Positions 36,184-45,989 of a DNA stretch of 64,000 bases are shown here, piece by piece. The translations under genes and the position numbers were made by a program. The stretch covers positions 62,001 to 126,000 of the forward strand of contig NZ_JAULRT010000035.1 of assembly GCF_030518215.1 (NCBI RefSeq). Direction: 5' to 3'. The stretch comes from Gilvimarinus algae (GTDB lineage: Bacteria; Pseudomonadota; Gammaproteobacteria; Pseudomonadales; Cellvibrionaceae). The notes below the pieces were generated by a model. It did not search any database. It saw only the letters and a program-made list of their open reading frames with translations, and was not told where the DNA came from. Every line of letters starts with the position of its first letter. Position 1 is the first letter of the stretch.

Positions 36184-37139
36184 AAAAGATTCGATGGGGC
36201 ATTCTCAGCACAGGACGTATCGCCAATCAATTCGCGGCCGACTTCTGTGCGGTACGCGGCGCCAGTGTGCACGCTGTCGCTGGTCGCCAGCTAGCAGCCG
36301 CCGAGCAGTTCGCCCACAGGCACCAAATACCCAATGCCTACCAGGGCTACGAGGCACTTTTCAGCGACCCAAACATCCACGCTATTTATATTGGCTCTCC
36401 ACACTCGCTGCACTTCGAACATGCTAAGCGAGCACTCGAAGCGGGCAAAGCAGTCCTGTGCGAAAAGCCTTTAACCATTAATTTCGACGAGTGCTCTCGC
36501 CTGCAAAAAATAGCAGCCGACAATAACGCCTATTTAATGGAGGCTATGTGGACTTATTTTTTGCCGGCCATAAAAAAAGCACTGGCGTGGGTAGCGGATG
36601 GCCGCATCGGAAAGATCAAACACATCAAAGCGGATTTTGGTTACCCACAACGCCCCTACGACGCCTCCAGGCGCGAATACGACAAATCACTCGCCGGCGG
36701 CTGCCTGCTGGAAATGGGCGTGTATCCGGTGGCCATTGCCTGGCTGTTCCTGCGCCAGGACCCGGAGTCCATTCAGGTATCCAGCCGTTTGGCACCCAAT
36801 GGGGTAGAGGACGACCTCAGCTGGATAGCCAAGTATCGAGATTGCACCGCGACGCTAGGCACCTCGTTTCGCTGCAAACTGCAAAATTGGGCCTACATTA
36901 TTGGCGATGAGGGCTACATTGCCATACCCGATTTTTGGCGGGCGCGGGAATGCTCCTTCTATGTGCTGGATGAGCGGGTGGAACGATTTATCGACAACCG
37001 CCAAACGCAAGGGCTGTGTTTCGAAGCCCAGGCGGTCACGGATGACCTGCTGCAAAAGAAAACCTCACCCTCGCAGGTCACCGCCGAGGATAGCTTGGCC
37101 TTTGCCCGACATATGGATTGGATTAGGGCCCAGTTTTAA
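36180..37139 (+). CDS. Gfo/Idh/MocA oxidoreductase, D-xylose dehydrogenase-like
   Basis: 319 residues. N-terminal Rossmann fold (IRWGILSTGRIANQFAADF) with the AGKAVLCEKPLTIN motif holding the catalytic Lys of EKP, then the alpha/beta C-terminal domain (GYPQRPYDASRREYD, LLEMGVYPVAIAWLF). The pattern is that of the branch with NADP-dependent D-xylose dehydrogenase and dihydrodiol dehydrogenase. With the GH43, GH26-like and sugar-porter genes upstream, oxidation of xylose or a modified pentose is the best guess. It is the last gene of the operon and converges on hisF with a gap of 10 bases. Confidence 0.85.
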   Translation: MKKIRWGILSTGRIANQFAADFCAVRGASVHAVAGRQLAAAEQFAHRHQIPNAYQGYEALFSDPNIHAIYIGSPHSLHFEHAKRALEAGKAVLCEKPLTINFDECSRLQKIAADNNAYLMEAMWTYFLPAIKKALAWVADGRIGKIKHIKADFGYPQRPYDASRREYDKSLAGGCLLEMGVYPVAIAWLFLRQDPESIQVSSRLAPNGVEDDLSWIAKYRDCTATLGTSFRCKLQNWAYIIGDEGYIAIPDFWRARECSFYVLDERVERFIDNRQTQGLCFEAQAVTDDLLQKKTSPSQVTAEDSLAFARHMDWIRAQF

Positions 37140-37149
37140 GCCCCTCGCG

Positions 37150-37923
37150 TTACAACCGGACTTCGATGCCCTGCTCGCGCAAATAGGCTTTGGCTTCGGG
37201 CACCGTGTACTCGCCAAAGTGGAAGATGCTGGCAGCTAGCACCGCATCGGCCCGCCCCTGGGTAATACCATCGGCCAGGTGCTGCAAATTGCCCACCCCG
37301 CCCGAGGCAATAACCGGAACCGGCACAGCATCGCTAATAGCGCGGGTCAGCGCTAGGTCAAAACCGTTTTTCGTACCGTCTCTGTCCATGCTGGTCAGCA
37401 GGATTTCACCGGCCCCATAGTCGCTCATGCGCGCAGCCCACTCGACGGCATCAATGCCGGTGGGGTTGCGACCTCCGTGGGTAAAGATTTCCCAGCGCAG
37501 AGGCTCGCCTTCGCCACTGACTTGCTTGGCATCAATAGCGACGACAATGCACTGAGCGCCAAAGCGATCCGACGCCGCCTTGACGAAATCCGGATTGTGT
37601 ACGGCCGCTGAGTTAATGCCCACTTTGTCGGCACCGGCGTTTAACATGCGGCGGATATCATCGTTGCTGCGGATACCGCCGCCCACTGTCAGCGGAATAA
37701 AAACTTCGGCGGCGATGCGCTCTACCGTGTGTACCGTGGTATCGCGCTGCTGGTGGCTGGCGGTAATATCGAGGAAAGTGATCTCATCGGCGCCGGCCTC
37801 GTTATAGCGCTTGGCAATTTCCACCGGGTCGCCGGCATCGCGAATATCGACAAACTGCACGCCTTTGACAACGCGGCCATTGTCCACATCCAGGCAGGGA
37901 ATAATGCGCTTAGCCAATGCCAT
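37150..37923 (-). CDS. hisF: Imidazole glycerol phosphate synthase, cyclase subunit
   Basis: 257 residues. The TIM-barrel begins [21 protein letters not shown], with catalytic Asp in PCLDVD and Asp in [12 protein letters not shown]. With HisH it forms IGP and AICAR from PRFAR in histidine synthesis. It is the last gene of hisB-hisH-hisA-hisF, with two bases between hisA and hisF. Confidence 0.97.
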   Translation of the reverse strand: MALAKRIIPCLDVDNGRVVKGVQFVDIRDAGDPVEIAKRYNEAGADEITFLDITASHQQRDTTVHTVERIAAEVFIPLTVGGGIRSNDDIRRMLNAGADKVGINSAAVHNPDFVKAASDRFGAQCIVVAIDAKQVSGEGEPLRWEIFTHGGRNPTGIDAVEWAARMSDYGAGEILLTSMDRDGTKNGFDLALTRAISDAVPVPVIASGGVGNLQHLADGITQGRADAVLAASIFHFGEYTVPEAKAYLREQGIEVRL

Positions 37924-37925
37924 GG

Positions 37926-38660
37926 TTAGGCCACACCGTCGCAGTAGGCCTGAGCCTCAGCCACATCGAGAGTGCCCTCGTAAATGGCCCGGCCGGTAAT
38001 GGCGCCGCAGATACCTTGCCCGCTTTGGGCCTGCAGAGCGCGAATGTCTTTCATGTTGGTGATGCCGCCCGAGGCAATCACGGGAATACTGGAGGCTTGT
38101 GCCATGGCGACCGTGGCCTCGACATTGACGCCCTGCATCATGCCATCGCGGGCAATATCGGTGTAGACAATGGAGCTGACACCATCGGCCTCAAAGCGCC
38201 GCGCCAGATCCGTCGCCTTGATGTCCGACACCTCGGCCCAGCCGTCGGTAGCAACCCAGCCATCTTTGGCATCGAGACCAACAATGATATGGCCGGGAAA
38301 TTCGCGGCACATCTGGGTCACGAACTCCGGCTCTTTCACGGCTTTGGTACCGATAATCACGAATTCAACGCCGGCCTGAAGATAGTGCTCGATGGTCTCG
38401 GCCGAGCGAATGCCACCGCCAATCTGGATCGGCAGCTTGGGGTAGGCGCGGGCAATGGCGGTTACCACTTCGCCGTTAACCGGTGCGCCGGCGAAAGCGC
38501 CGTTCAAGTCCACCAGGTGTAAGCGGCGACAGCCGGCGTCCACCCACTGGGTGGCTACGGCCACAGGGTCATCGGAAAACACCGTGGAATCGTCCATCAG
38601 GCCCTGGCGCAAACGCACGCACTGGCCGTCTTTCAAATCGATGGCAGGAATAATCAGCAT
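37926..38660 (-). CDS. hisA: ProFAR isomerase
   Basis: 244 residues, TIM barrel. It isomerises the aminoaldose ProFAR to the ketose [25 protein letters not shown] at the N-terminus carries the catalytic Asp; [13 protein letters not shown] holds the second; the phosphate loops QIGGGIRS and IASGGI are present. It follows hisH by 23 bases. Confidence 0.97.
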   Translation of the reverse strand: MLIIPAIDLKDGQCVRLRQGLMDDSTVFSDDPVAVATQWVDAGCRRLHLVDLNGAFAGAPVNGEVVTAIARAYPKLPIQIGGGIRSAETIEHYLQAGVEFVIIGTKAVKEPEFVTQMCREFPGHIIVGLDAKDGWVATDGWAEVSDIKATDLARRFEADGVSSIVYTDIARDGMMQGVNVEATVAMAQASSIPVIASGGITNMKDIRALQAQSGQGICGAITGRAIYEGTLDVAEAQAYCDGVA

Positions 38661-38683
38661 GTAAAACTCTCTTTGTTAAACGA

Positions 38684-39325
38684 TCAGCGCTGACCGTTCC
38701 AGCGAACAAAATTGTGCAGTAACTGCAGCCCTGCGGTATGGCTCTTTTCCGGGTGAAACTGCACAGCAAATAAGTTATCCCGCCCAAGCGCTGCCGCAAA
38801 GCGCACGCCGTAGTCGCAGCGGCCCATCACCTCGGCGCCGGTATCCTCTACGTAGAAACTGTGCACAAAATAAAAGCGACTCAATTGATCAATACCGGCC
38901 CACAGCGGGTGCTCCGTTTGCTCCACCTGGTTCCAGCCCATATGCGGCACCTTGAGCGGCTCGCCATTGCTACCGGTAAGCTCATGACCGAAAAAACGCA
39001 CTTCGCCGGGAAACAAATCGATGCAGTCAGTGCCGCCACTCTCCTGGCTGTGCGTCAGCAGCGCCTGCATGCCCACGCAAATACCCAAGACCGGTTTACC
39101 CGAGGCGACCTGCTCGCGCAACAGCTTATCGAAACCCAGCCGGCGAATTTCGCCCATGCAATCGCCAATAGCCCCGACACCGGGGAAAATCACCCGCTCG
39201 GCCGCGGCTACTTCAGCCGGATCGCTGGTCACTGTTACTCGCTGGTCGCACACTTTGCCCAGCGCACTGGCCACCGAGTGCAGATTGCCCATGCCATAGT
39301 CGATGACCGCTACTGTCTCTGCCAT
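38684..39325 (-). CDS. hisH: Imidazole glycerol phosphate synthase, glutaminase subunit
   Basis: 213 residues, class I glutamine amidotransferase. The nucleophile Cys is in [12 protein letters not shown], with His/Glu in [14 protein letters not shown]. It makes ammonia for HisF. The N-terminus [18 protein letters not shown] is characteristic. It starts three bases after hisB. Confidence 0.96.
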   Translation of the reverse strand: MAETVAVIDYGMGNLHSVASALGKVCDQRVTVTSDPAEVAAAERVIFPGVGAIGDCMGEIRRLGFDKLLREQVASGKPVLGICVGMQALLTHSQESGGTDCIDLFPGEVRFFGHELTGSNGEPLKVPHMGWNQVEQTEHPLWAGIDQLSRFYFVHSFYVEDTGAEVMGRCDYGVRFAAALGRDNLFAVQFHPEKSHTAGLQLLHNFVRWNGQR

Positions 39326-39328
39326 GGA

Positions 39329-39922
39329 TTACAGACTGCCCTTGGTCGAGGGGGTGATCCCAGCCATGCGCGGGTCTTCTTCCAGCGCCAGGCGCAGGGC
39401 GCGACCGAAGGCCTTAAACACCGTTTCAATCTGATGGTGAGCGTTCTCGCCGCGCAGATTGTCGATGTGCAAGGTCACCTGGGCGTGGTTGACGAAGCCC
39501 TGAAAAAACTCCCAGAACAGTTCGGTATCAAACTGGCCGATTCGCTTTTGGGTAAAAGGTATCTGCATAATCAGCCCGGGACGCCCGGAGAAGTCGATCA
39601 CCACGCGGGACAGGGCTTCATCCAGCGGTACGTAGGCGTGCCCGTAGCGCCGAATCCCTTTTTTATCTCCGACGGCGCGGGCAATTGCCTGGCCGATGGT
39701 GATGCCGATATCTTCCACGGAGTGGTGATCGTCGATGTGGGTGTCGCCCTGACAGGTCACTTTGAGATCAATCATGCCATGGCGGGCGATCTGATCCATC
39801 ATGTGCTCTAAAAAGGGCACTCCGGTGTCAAACTCACCACAACCAGTACCATCGAGATCCAACTCAACACTGATTTGGGTCTCCAGGGTATCCCGGCTAA
39901 CTTGCGCTTTGCGCTCTGACAT
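39329..39922 (-). CDS. hisB: Imidazoleglycerol-phosphate dehydratase
   Basis: 197 residues, the monofunctional dehydratase without the phosphatase domain that enterobacterial HisB carries. The metal-binding motifs [13 protein letters not shown] and [15 protein letters not shown]-like [13 protein letters not shown], and later [14 protein letters not shown], are complete. It is the first clear his gene of the cluster, with the DUF3301 gene 86 bases upstream. Confidence 0.96.
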   Translation of the reverse strand: MSERKAQVSRDTLETQISVELDLDGTGCGEFDTGVPFLEHMMDQIARHGMIDLKVTCQGDTHIDDHHSVEDIGITIGQAIARAVGDKKGIRRYGHAYVPLDEALSRVVIDFSGRPGLIMQIPFTQKRIGQFDTELFWEFFQGFVNHAQVTLHIDNLRGENAHHQIETVFKAFGRALRLALEEDPRMAGITPSTKGSL

Positions 39923-40008
39923 GATGTTCTCCGACTAACAGCCCGGGGGCAAAGGGCGAATTATAAAGGTTTGGCACAAGGCAGTGCCAGTAGGAAGGAC
40001 CGGCGGGG

Positions 40009-40326
40009 CTAATGCACTCGATGGGGATCGAGCTGGATGGCCTCGATGCGCCGGCCCAGCATAATCACCCGGCCGGAGTAACGATCTTCACCGGTTGAGG
40101 TGAACTCGAAGTAAAAGGCACGCCATAGGCTGAGCGCCCCCGAGCTGTTGCGCTTGAACCACAGCCGGCGCAAATAGACGCTCTGATCGAGCATTTGCAC
40201 GTCCATTTCCCGGCAGTGACGCACAGCGGCGGCAAAGGCCAGATCCTTGGTTTGCAGCGCCCGCCACCAGTAATAACCGATGGCAATGAGCGCAAAACAC
40301 CAGATAACAACAGTCAAATCAGACAA
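40009..40326 (-). CDS. DUF3301 membrane-anchored protein
   Basis: 105 residues from a TTG at 40326, chosen because AAAGG lies about 9 bases upstream; a TTG at 40350 is an alternative. One N-terminal membrane helix (VVIWCFALIAIGYYWWRAL) is followed by a small domain with CREMDVQMLDQSVYL and LWRAFYFEFTSTGEDRYSG, matching DUF3301. It is upstream of hisB on the same strand. Role unknown. Confidence 0.78.
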   Translation of the reverse strand: MSDLTVVIWCFALIAIGYYWWRALQTKDLAFAAAVRHCREMDVQMLDQSVYLRRLWFKRNSSGALSLWRAFYFEFTSTGEDRYSGRVIMLGRRIEAIQLDPHRVH

Positions 40327-40446
40327 GGGGTCTACCTTTACACAACACAAAAGCGCCCCTGGCCGCCAGAGCGACCAAGGGCGAGATATACCGGAAGAGC
40401 GCTCTGAGCGCCCGGCGAAGGCGACGGCCTTCGCGCTATTATACGG

Positions 40447-40659
40447 CTATACGGCGGTAACGTTTTCCGCCTGAGGGCCTTTCTGCCCCTGAACCACTTC
40501 AAAGGTCACGTTCTGACCTTCAAGCAGGGTTCTGCGGCCACTGCCATTGATTGCCCGGAAATGGACAAACACATCCGGGCCACCTTCACGCTCGATGAAA
40601 CCATAACCTTTTGCATCGTTAAACCATTTAACGACACCAGAGACCAATTGATCAGACAT
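40447..40659 (-). CDS. Cold-shock domain protein (second copy)
   Basis: 70 residues with [16 protein letters not shown] (RNP1) and VFVHF (RNP2). It differs from the first copy at 9671-9880 mainly in loop residues (REGGPD versus [14 protein letters not shown] versus FKTLAEGQ). About 250 bases upstream are gene-free and may hold a long leader. A hairpin (GCGAAGGC / GCCTTCGC, 40415-40434) lies just downstream but lacks a T-run. Confidence 0.93.
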   Translation of the reverse strand: MSDQLVSGVVKWFNDAKGYGFIEREGGPDVFVHFRAINGSGRRTLLEGQNVTFEVVQGQKGPQAENVTAV

Positions 40660-40907
40660 AACGCCCTCTTGCTTCCTTACGCCGACAAACTCGGCTTACT
40701 TACCACCCCGCGCTGGCAGATTGTCGAAAACGTGCCACCAGACACGAGACCTACGAATTCACGATCGATCAAAGGCGCTTGTCAACTTTGGTCGAACACA
40801 ATCCCCGGCCATCAAAGTTCAGCAATCCCACCGAACCTGATCAAAATTAAATCACTTGGCTATGGCGAGTTCAAGCAGCGAACGCACAGTTTCACGGGCT
40901 TGTCACC

Positions 40908-41267
40908 TCAAGCCGGCGGCTCGCGCTCACTTATGGGGCGCCGGCAGTAGGTTTCGTGCAAAATCAGCGCAATCACGACCACGGCGAAGCCGCCCAGCAT
41001 GGCGGGGCGTTTTACCAGCTCCAACGCCAACCCCTCTTTGGCAAGCTGATAGCAGGCCAGTCCCCAGGCGGCCGCTGCGAAGTAGCCCCAACGGCGGCGG
41101 CGAAGCACCAGCACGGCAATCACCAGCGTAATCACGGCAGCAAATACCGTCGGTATTGTCAGCTCTGCAGCCAGAAACCCGGCAGCGGCGATCAGCCATA
41201 GCAGCAAAAGTGCATTAAAAAAATGTGCCACCATGGCCATTTTCCCGGTTTTTTCCGAAAGTTTCAT
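40908..41267 (-). CDS. Small inner-membrane protein
   Basis: 119 residues with about four hydrophobic helices (FFNALLLLWLIAAAGFLAA, FAAVITLVIAVLVL, YFAAAAWGLACYQL, GGFAVVVIALIL) and a basic loop RRRRWG. Its ATG overlaps the ubiI stop (TAATG), so translation is probably coupled. I recognise no family. It sits at the end of the ygfB-pepP-ubiH-ubiI operon. Confidence 0.6.
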   Translation of the reverse strand: MKLSEKTGKMAMVAHFFNALLLLWLIAAAGFLAAELTIPTVFAAVITLVIAVLVLRRRRWGYFAAAAWGLACYQLAKEGLALELVKRPAMLGGFAVVVIALILHETYCRRPISEREPPA

Positions 41268-42472
41268 TACAGCGATAGCCCCATGGCCTCTTTGGCCAAC
41301 ACAGTTTTCAGGGCCGGCAGGTTATTAACCGCCGACATGCCGCGGTTGCGCAATAAAAGCGCCGGTAGCGACCGGGCACCAAACAGCCGTTTGAATCCCT
41401 CCATGGTCGCCATCATGGTCAGATTATGTCCCATTCGCTCGCGCTCATAACGCCGCAGCGTAGCGACATCCTCCAAGGGGACTTGCCGCTGCCTTGCGCG
41501 CGCCAGCTCGCGGGCAAGACTGACAACGTCCAGAAACCCGAGGTTTACCCCCTGACCTGCCAGCGGGTGAATGCTGTGGGCCGCATCGCCCAGCAGGGCA
41601 AACCCCGGTCGGACATACGCCCGGGCATGGCGCTGATAGAGCGCCAGGGGGTAGCGCTCGGCGACCCACTCGACGGCGCCCAAGCGATGCTCGAAGGCCG
41701 CCGCCAGACGCTCGGCGAAAACGCCCTCATCCAGCGCCATCAGCTCATCGGCGAGAGCCTGATCCGCCGACCAGACGATGGAGCAATGCCGCGGCGTGCT
41801 GTCACAGTCACTCTCGCGTAAGGGCAGAAAAGCCAGGGGGCCGGACTGCATAAACCTCTGGCGCGCGGCAAAACCGTGGGAAAGCTCGGTCCGGACACTG
41901 GTGACTATGGCCGTTTGCCCGTAAGACCACTCGCGCACGGCGAGCCCCGCCCAGTCCCGCAGGCGCGAGCGCGACCCGTCGGCGGCCAGGGTGACAGGTG
42001 CGCGCAGCGCGAGACCACCCTCCAGCGCCACGCCGCCTACATGGCTGCCAAGGCTCAGCAAAGCACTCGCCTCGGCCTCGTAGCGAATCACCCCGCTGCG
42101 CTCAAGCTCGCGGGTCAGGTAGCGGACAATGAGCCTGTTTTCGACAATATACCCCAGCGCCTCAGCGCCGAGCGCGACGCTGTCAAAATCGATAGAACCA
42201 CTGCCTTCGCCATCCCACACGTGCATATGCTGGTAAGGGCAGACTCGCTCGGTCACAAGGGCGTCCCAGACGTTCAGCTCTTCCAGTAAAGCGCGGGAAG
42301 CCTGAGTCAGGGCGACTACACGGGGATCAAAGAGCGCCTCAGCGGGCGCCTGCTCAAGGGGCGCCACCAGCGCCACCCGATACTCAGGGCAGGCCCGCTT
42401 GATCTTAAGGGCGCCAGCCAGACCTACCATGCCCGCGCCGACCACAATCACATCGACCTGCTGCTCAGCCAT
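41267..42472 (-). CDS. ubiI: UbiI/VisC-like FAD monooxygenase
   Basis: 401 residues. FAD-binding VDVIVVGAGMVGLAGALKI at the N-terminus, a DG-type motif (VTLAADGSRSRLRDW) and GD motif FALLGDAAHSIHPLAGQG place it in the UbiH/UbiI/UbiF family, which hydroxylates the ubiquinone ring. Position downstream of ubiH and overlap of eight bases with it match E. coli ubiI. Exact ring position (C5) is inferred from order. Confidence 0.88.
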   Translation of the reverse strand: MAEQQVDVIVVGAGMVGLAGALKIKRACPEYRVALVAPLEQAPAEALFDPRVVALTQASRALLEELNVWDALVTERVCPYQHMHVWDGEGSGSIDFDSVALGAEALGYIVENRLIVRYLTRELERSGVIRYEAEASALLSLGSHVGGVALEGGLALRAPVTLAADGSRSRLRDWAGLAVREWSYGQTAIVTSVRTELSHGFAARQRFMQSGPLAFLPLRESDCDSTPRHCSIVWSADQALADELMALDEGVFAERLAAAFEHRLGAVEWVAERYPLALYQRHARAYVRPGFALLGDAAHSIHPLAGQGVNLGFLDVVSLARELARARQRQVPLEDVATLRRYERERMGHNLTMMATMEGFKRLFGARSLPALLLRNRGMSAVNNLPALKTVLAKEAMGLSL

Positions 42473-43646
42473 AGGACGCTTCCGCCACCCCCATCATTTG
42501 CCGGCCAAAGGCGGCGCTTGCCCCCGGCACCAGCTCAAGGCTCAAAAGCCCAAGGTGGCGCAGAGTGACAGCGCTCCAGCCTTTATGCGTGAATAATTGC
42601 ACCATTCGGTGGGTCAGCTCACTCGTCAGTCGCTGATCGGCCCGACGCTGCTGACAATAAGCTTCAAGACCAGACAGACACCCCGGGTCCACTGAGCCAC
42701 TCAGGCTTTTCGCCAGTATCTGGGCGTCGCGCAGTGAGAGGTTAAACCCCTGGCCGGCCACGGGATGCAGAGAGTGCGCGGCATTACCCACCAGCACTAG
42801 GCGCGAGCGCACCTGCTCGCGGGCCTCACGGCGAACCAAAGGATAGGCGTGGCGTTCACTAACCGCCCTCAGACGGCCGAGCCGGTGACCAAAGCGCCGC
42901 TGCAGGTGGCCGAGAAACGCCTCCGGCGAGCCGGCGCAAAGCCCAGCCGCGAGTTCTGGGGGCAGCGTCCAGACCAGTGCCGACTCGTGGGGATCGGCAA
43001 GCGGCAGCAAAGCCATAGGTCCGGTGTCGGTAAAGCGCTCGTAGGCCGTCTGCTGGTGGGGAAGACTCGAGCGGATATTGGCAATGACAGCGCACTGCTG
43101 GTAGTCGGACTGTTCGACGCCGATGCCCAAGCGCTCGCGTAGGGGCGAGTCCGCCCCATCGGCCACCACCACAAGGCGAGCGCTGATGAGCTCGCCAGAG
43201 GCCAGCTCTAGCTGTGCCGCCTCTGCACCAAAGCGCAGCAGCGCCACTGAATCCTGTAAAACGTCAATTCCCGCACAGGCGTCCAGAGCGCCCAGCAGAG
43301 CCCGTCCCAGCGCGTCATTGCGCACGACATAGCCAAGGGCGGCCCTGCCAAAATCGCTGGCACTGAGTACTTGCCCGGGCAGGTAGCCGCGATCCGATAC
43401 ATGCACTCGTGTAATCGGCGCCGCCGCTTCTAACGGCGCGCGTAACCCCAGCGTCTCAAGGCAATCCATGCTGCCCGCCGACAGCGCTGTGGAGCGGGCA
43501 TCGAAACTCGGCCGGCTCTGCTCCGGTGCACCGGAGCGCGGATCAATCAAGGCAATACGCCAGTGCGGGTTATGTCTTAGACACAGGAGCGCCACCGAGG
43601 CGCCCACCATGCCGCCACCGGCAATCGCCAGATCATACTCCGCCAC
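42465..43646 (-). CDS. ubiH: UbiH-like ubiquinone-biosynthesis monooxygenase
   Basis: 393 residues. DLAIAGGGMVGASVALL (FAD), LVVVADGADSPLRERLG and LVLVGNAAHSLHPVAGQGFN are diagnostic of the family; note GN where GD is usual in the second FAD motif. It hydroxylates the ubiquinone ring. It lies between pepP (two bases apart) and ubiI (overlapping). Confidence 0.9.
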   Translation of the reverse strand: MAEYDLAIAGGGMVGASVALLCLRHNPHWRIALIDPRSGAPEQSRPSFDARSTALSAGSMDCLETLGLRAPLEAAAPITRVHVSDRGYLPGQVLSASDFGRAALGYVVRNDALGRALLGALDACAGIDVLQDSVALLRFGAEAAQLELASGELISARLVVVADGADSPLRERLGIGVEQSDYQQCAVIANIRSSLPHQQTAYERFTDTGPMALLPLADPHESALVWTLPPELAAGLCAGSPEAFLGHLQRRFGHRLGRLRAVSERHAYPLVRREAREQVRSRLVLVGNAAHSLHPVAGQGFNLSLRDAQILAKSLSGSVDPGCLSGLEAYCQQRRADQRLTSELTHRMVQLFTHKGWSAVTLRHLGLLSLELVPGASAAFGRQMMGVAEASYG

Positions 43647-43648
43647 TG

Positions 43649-44983
43649 TCAGCCTCCACGAGCCTTAGCGGCGCGGGCCATCAGCGCCTCAATCTCGCTG
43701 ACGGTTTTAGGGACGGCCGCGGTCAACACCTCGCAGCCAGCCTTGGTGATGAGGACGTCGTCTTCAATGCGGATGCCAATGCCTCGCCACTTCTTGGCCA
43801 CGGTGTCATCGTCCGGCGCCACATAAATTCCAGGCTCAACGGTCATGACCATACCGGGCTCAAGCACGCGCCAGGCGCCGCCGACTTTGTAGTCACCCAC
43901 ATCGTGCACGTCCATTCCGAGCCAGTGGCCGATGCGGTGCATGTAAAAGCGGCGATAGGCGCCCTCTTCAATCAAGGCCTCCAGCTCACCGGCAAGCAGA
44001 CCGAGCTCCAGTAAACCCTCGGTGATCACGCGCACCGATGCCTCGTGGGGTTCGTTCCAGTGAGCACCGGGCTTTAGCGTCTCCATGGCGGCGTCCTGCG
44101 CCTTTAGGACAATGTCGTAGAGGGTCCGCTGCTCCTCACTGAAAGTGCCGCTGACCGGAAAGGTGCGAGTGATATCCGCCGCGTAGTACTCCAGCTCACA
44201 GCCCGCATCAATCAGCACCAGTTCGCCGGCTTTTAACGGCGCGCTATTATCGATGTAATGCAAAATGCAGCCGTTTTTGCCACCGCCGACAATAGAACTG
44301 TAGGCCGGAGAACGAGCCCCAGCCATGGCAAACTCGTGCAGAATTTCGGCCTCCAGCTGGTACTCCATGACTCCGGGGCGGCAAAACTCCATCGCCCGCA
44401 CATGCGCGCGCGCTGAAATTTCCCCGGCCTCTTTCATGACCCGGATTTCCGCAGCGCTTTTGAACAGCCGGTTGTCGTGCAAAAAGTGCGAGAGATCGAG
44501 AAACTCACCGGGCGGGGTGGCGCCGGAGCGCACCTTGGCGCGGATGGTATTCACCCAGTCCATAACCTGGCGATCAAACGCTGGATCTTTGCCCATGGCG
44601 TAGTAGACCCGCTCGCGGCCTTCCAGAAGGCCCGGCAGAATATCGTCGATATCGTCCACCGGGAAGGCGTCGTCGGCACCATAGTCGGCGCAGGCGCCTT
44701 CGGGCCCGGCTCGGTAACCATCCCAGATCTCGCGCTCGGGATCGCGGTCGCGACAAAAGATGACACACTCACCATGCTCGCGTCCGGGAATCAGCGCCAA
44801 CACCGCCTCTGGCTCGGCAAAGCCTGTCAGGTAATAAAAGTCACTGTCTTGGCGGTAGGGGTACTCGGTGTCGCGCGAGCGGGTCCGCTCGGGAGCCGAG
44901 GGCACTATGGCAATGCTATCGGGCTCCATCACATCCATCAGCGCCTTGCGGCGCCGGGCAAATTCAGCTTTGGTAATTCTCAT
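43649..44983 (-). CDS. pepP: Xaa-Pro aminopeptidase
   Basis: 444 residues. An N-terminal creatinase-like domain is followed by the pita-bread metallopeptidase fold with Mn ligands: LVLIDAGCELEYYAADITRTFPV (two Asp), HRIGHWLGMDVHDVG (His) and MVMTVEPGIYV / GIGIRIEDDVLIT (Glu). It removes N-terminal residues before proline. The gene order ygfB-pepP-ubiH-ubiI is conserved in gammaproteobacteria. Confidence 0.95.
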   Translation of the reverse strand: MRITKAEFARRRKALMDVMEPDSIAIVPSAPERTRSRDTEYPYRQDSDFYYLTGFAEPEAVLALIPGREHGECVIFCRDRDPEREIWDGYRAGPEGACADYGADDAFPVDDIDDILPGLLEGRERVYYAMGKDPAFDRQVMDWVNTIRAKVRSGATPPGEFLDLSHFLHDNRLFKSAAEIRVMKEAGEISARAHVRAMEFCRPGVMEYQLEAEILHEFAMAGARSPAYSSIVGGGKNGCILHYIDNSAPLKAGELVLIDAGCELEYYAADITRTFPVSGTFSEEQRTLYDIVLKAQDAAMETLKPGAHWNEPHEASVRVITEGLLELGLLAGELEALIEEGAYRRFYMHRIGHWLGMDVHDVGDYKVGGAWRVLEPGMVMTVEPGIYVAPDDDTVAKKWRGIGIRIEDDVLITKAGCEVLTAAVPKTVSEIEALMARAAKARGG

Positions 44984-44990
44984 GGCTCAC

Positions 44991-45575
44991 TCAGTGCAAA
45001 GTAGCGGAGGCGGTCGGTGCGGTGGCGGCGACTGAATCGGGATGGAAGCGCTGAAACAGTGTCAGGGCGGACATACGCACGTATTCAGAGACCTCGATAA
45101 AATCCGACTCGGCGCTGGCGGCATCGTTGTCATCCGACTCAATCTGCACAATTGCGGAAAAATCGCGCAGCGTGTCCGCCGTCTCGGAGGAGACCTGATC
45201 CTGCTCAGCCGCGCCCGAAGCGCCAAAGCCGCTGAGAAAACCGTGACACCACTGCGACAGCGCCTCTACCCGTTCGGCCATACCCTGTTCATCATCGGGC
45301 AGCAGGAGCACAAAGCTAAACCCTTCTCCCGAGAGTTGCTCGCGGGTAAGCTGCAAAAACTCCAGCAAAGCGTCGGTGGTCTCTGCGTCTGGCTCATCCG
45401 TCAGAGCCATGAAATCGTTCACCAGTCGCAACCAGTCGGCCTCATTCAAGGGGCTGCCGCAGAGCCTGCCGCAGAGCATGCCCTGCAATTCTGCCGGGCT
45501 GTTAAGCGCGTTAAGCGGTGCCAATCGATCATCCCAGTCGTCAAAGGGATTAGCGACTTTTTCTATTTCAGACAT
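44991..45575 (-). CDS. YgfB/YecA family protein (UPF0149)
   Basis: 194 residues, acidic and helical. PAELQGMLCGRLCGSP near the N-terminus and WCHGFLSGFGASG in the middle are the YgfB/UPF0149 signature, followed by EVSEYVRMSALTLFQ. In Pseudomonas, YgfB modulates amidase/beta-lactamase expression; whether that applies here is unknown. It is the promoter-proximal gene of the pepP-ubi operon. Confidence 0.9.
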   Translation of the reverse strand: MSEIEKVANPFDDWDDRLAPLNALNSPAELQGMLCGRLCGSPLNEADWLRLVNDFMALTDEPDAETTDALLEFLQLTREQLSGEGFSFVLLLPDDEQGMAERVEALSQWCHGFLSGFGASGAAEQDQVSSETADTLRDFSAIVQIESDDNDAASAESDFIEVSEYVRMSALTLFQRFHPDSVAATAPTASATLH

Positions 45576-45770
45576 GCATTACTCTCCTAACCAAAGAACC
45601 ATGCTAGCACACAGGCGCCACAAGCCCCGGCGCGCCCAAGGTCGAAAAATCAAAAACACCTTTGATATTCGGACACTGCGCACATAAACTAGAATTTACG
45701 TTAAGGCCGATTGACCCCCTGCAAACGGCGCAATATAGTAGCCTTTGAAACTCTATTGGTCACCTGCCCC

Positions 45771-45977
45771 ATGTCTGATGAACTGATACATACGCTGGAA
45801 GCCAAACTGGACGAATTGATCCGCCAGTGCACCCGCCTGCAGCAGGACAATGCCGAGCTGAAAAAGCGCGAAAGCGAGTGGCAGCGCGAGCGGGTAAGAC
45901 TGGTGGAAAAAAACGAGCTGGCGCGCTCGCGGGTAGAAGCGATGATCACCCGGCTGAAAAGCCTTGAATCGGAATAG
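45771..45977 (+). CDS. Short coiled-coil protein next to zapA (TIGR02449/ZapB-like)
   Basis: 68 residues from the ATG at 45771; the upstream extension is not conserved. Almost the whole protein is a coiled coil (ELIHTLEAKLDELIRQCTRL through ARSRVEAMITRLKSLE). The position just before zapA is the usual one for this family, which is thought to act with ZapA at the Z-ring. It is divergent from the ygfB-type gene. Confidence 0.82.
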   Translation: MSDELIHTLEAKLDELIRQCTRLQQDNAELKKRESEWQRERVRLVEKNELARSRVEAMITRLKSLESE

Positions 45978-45989
45978 GACGGGGGCACT

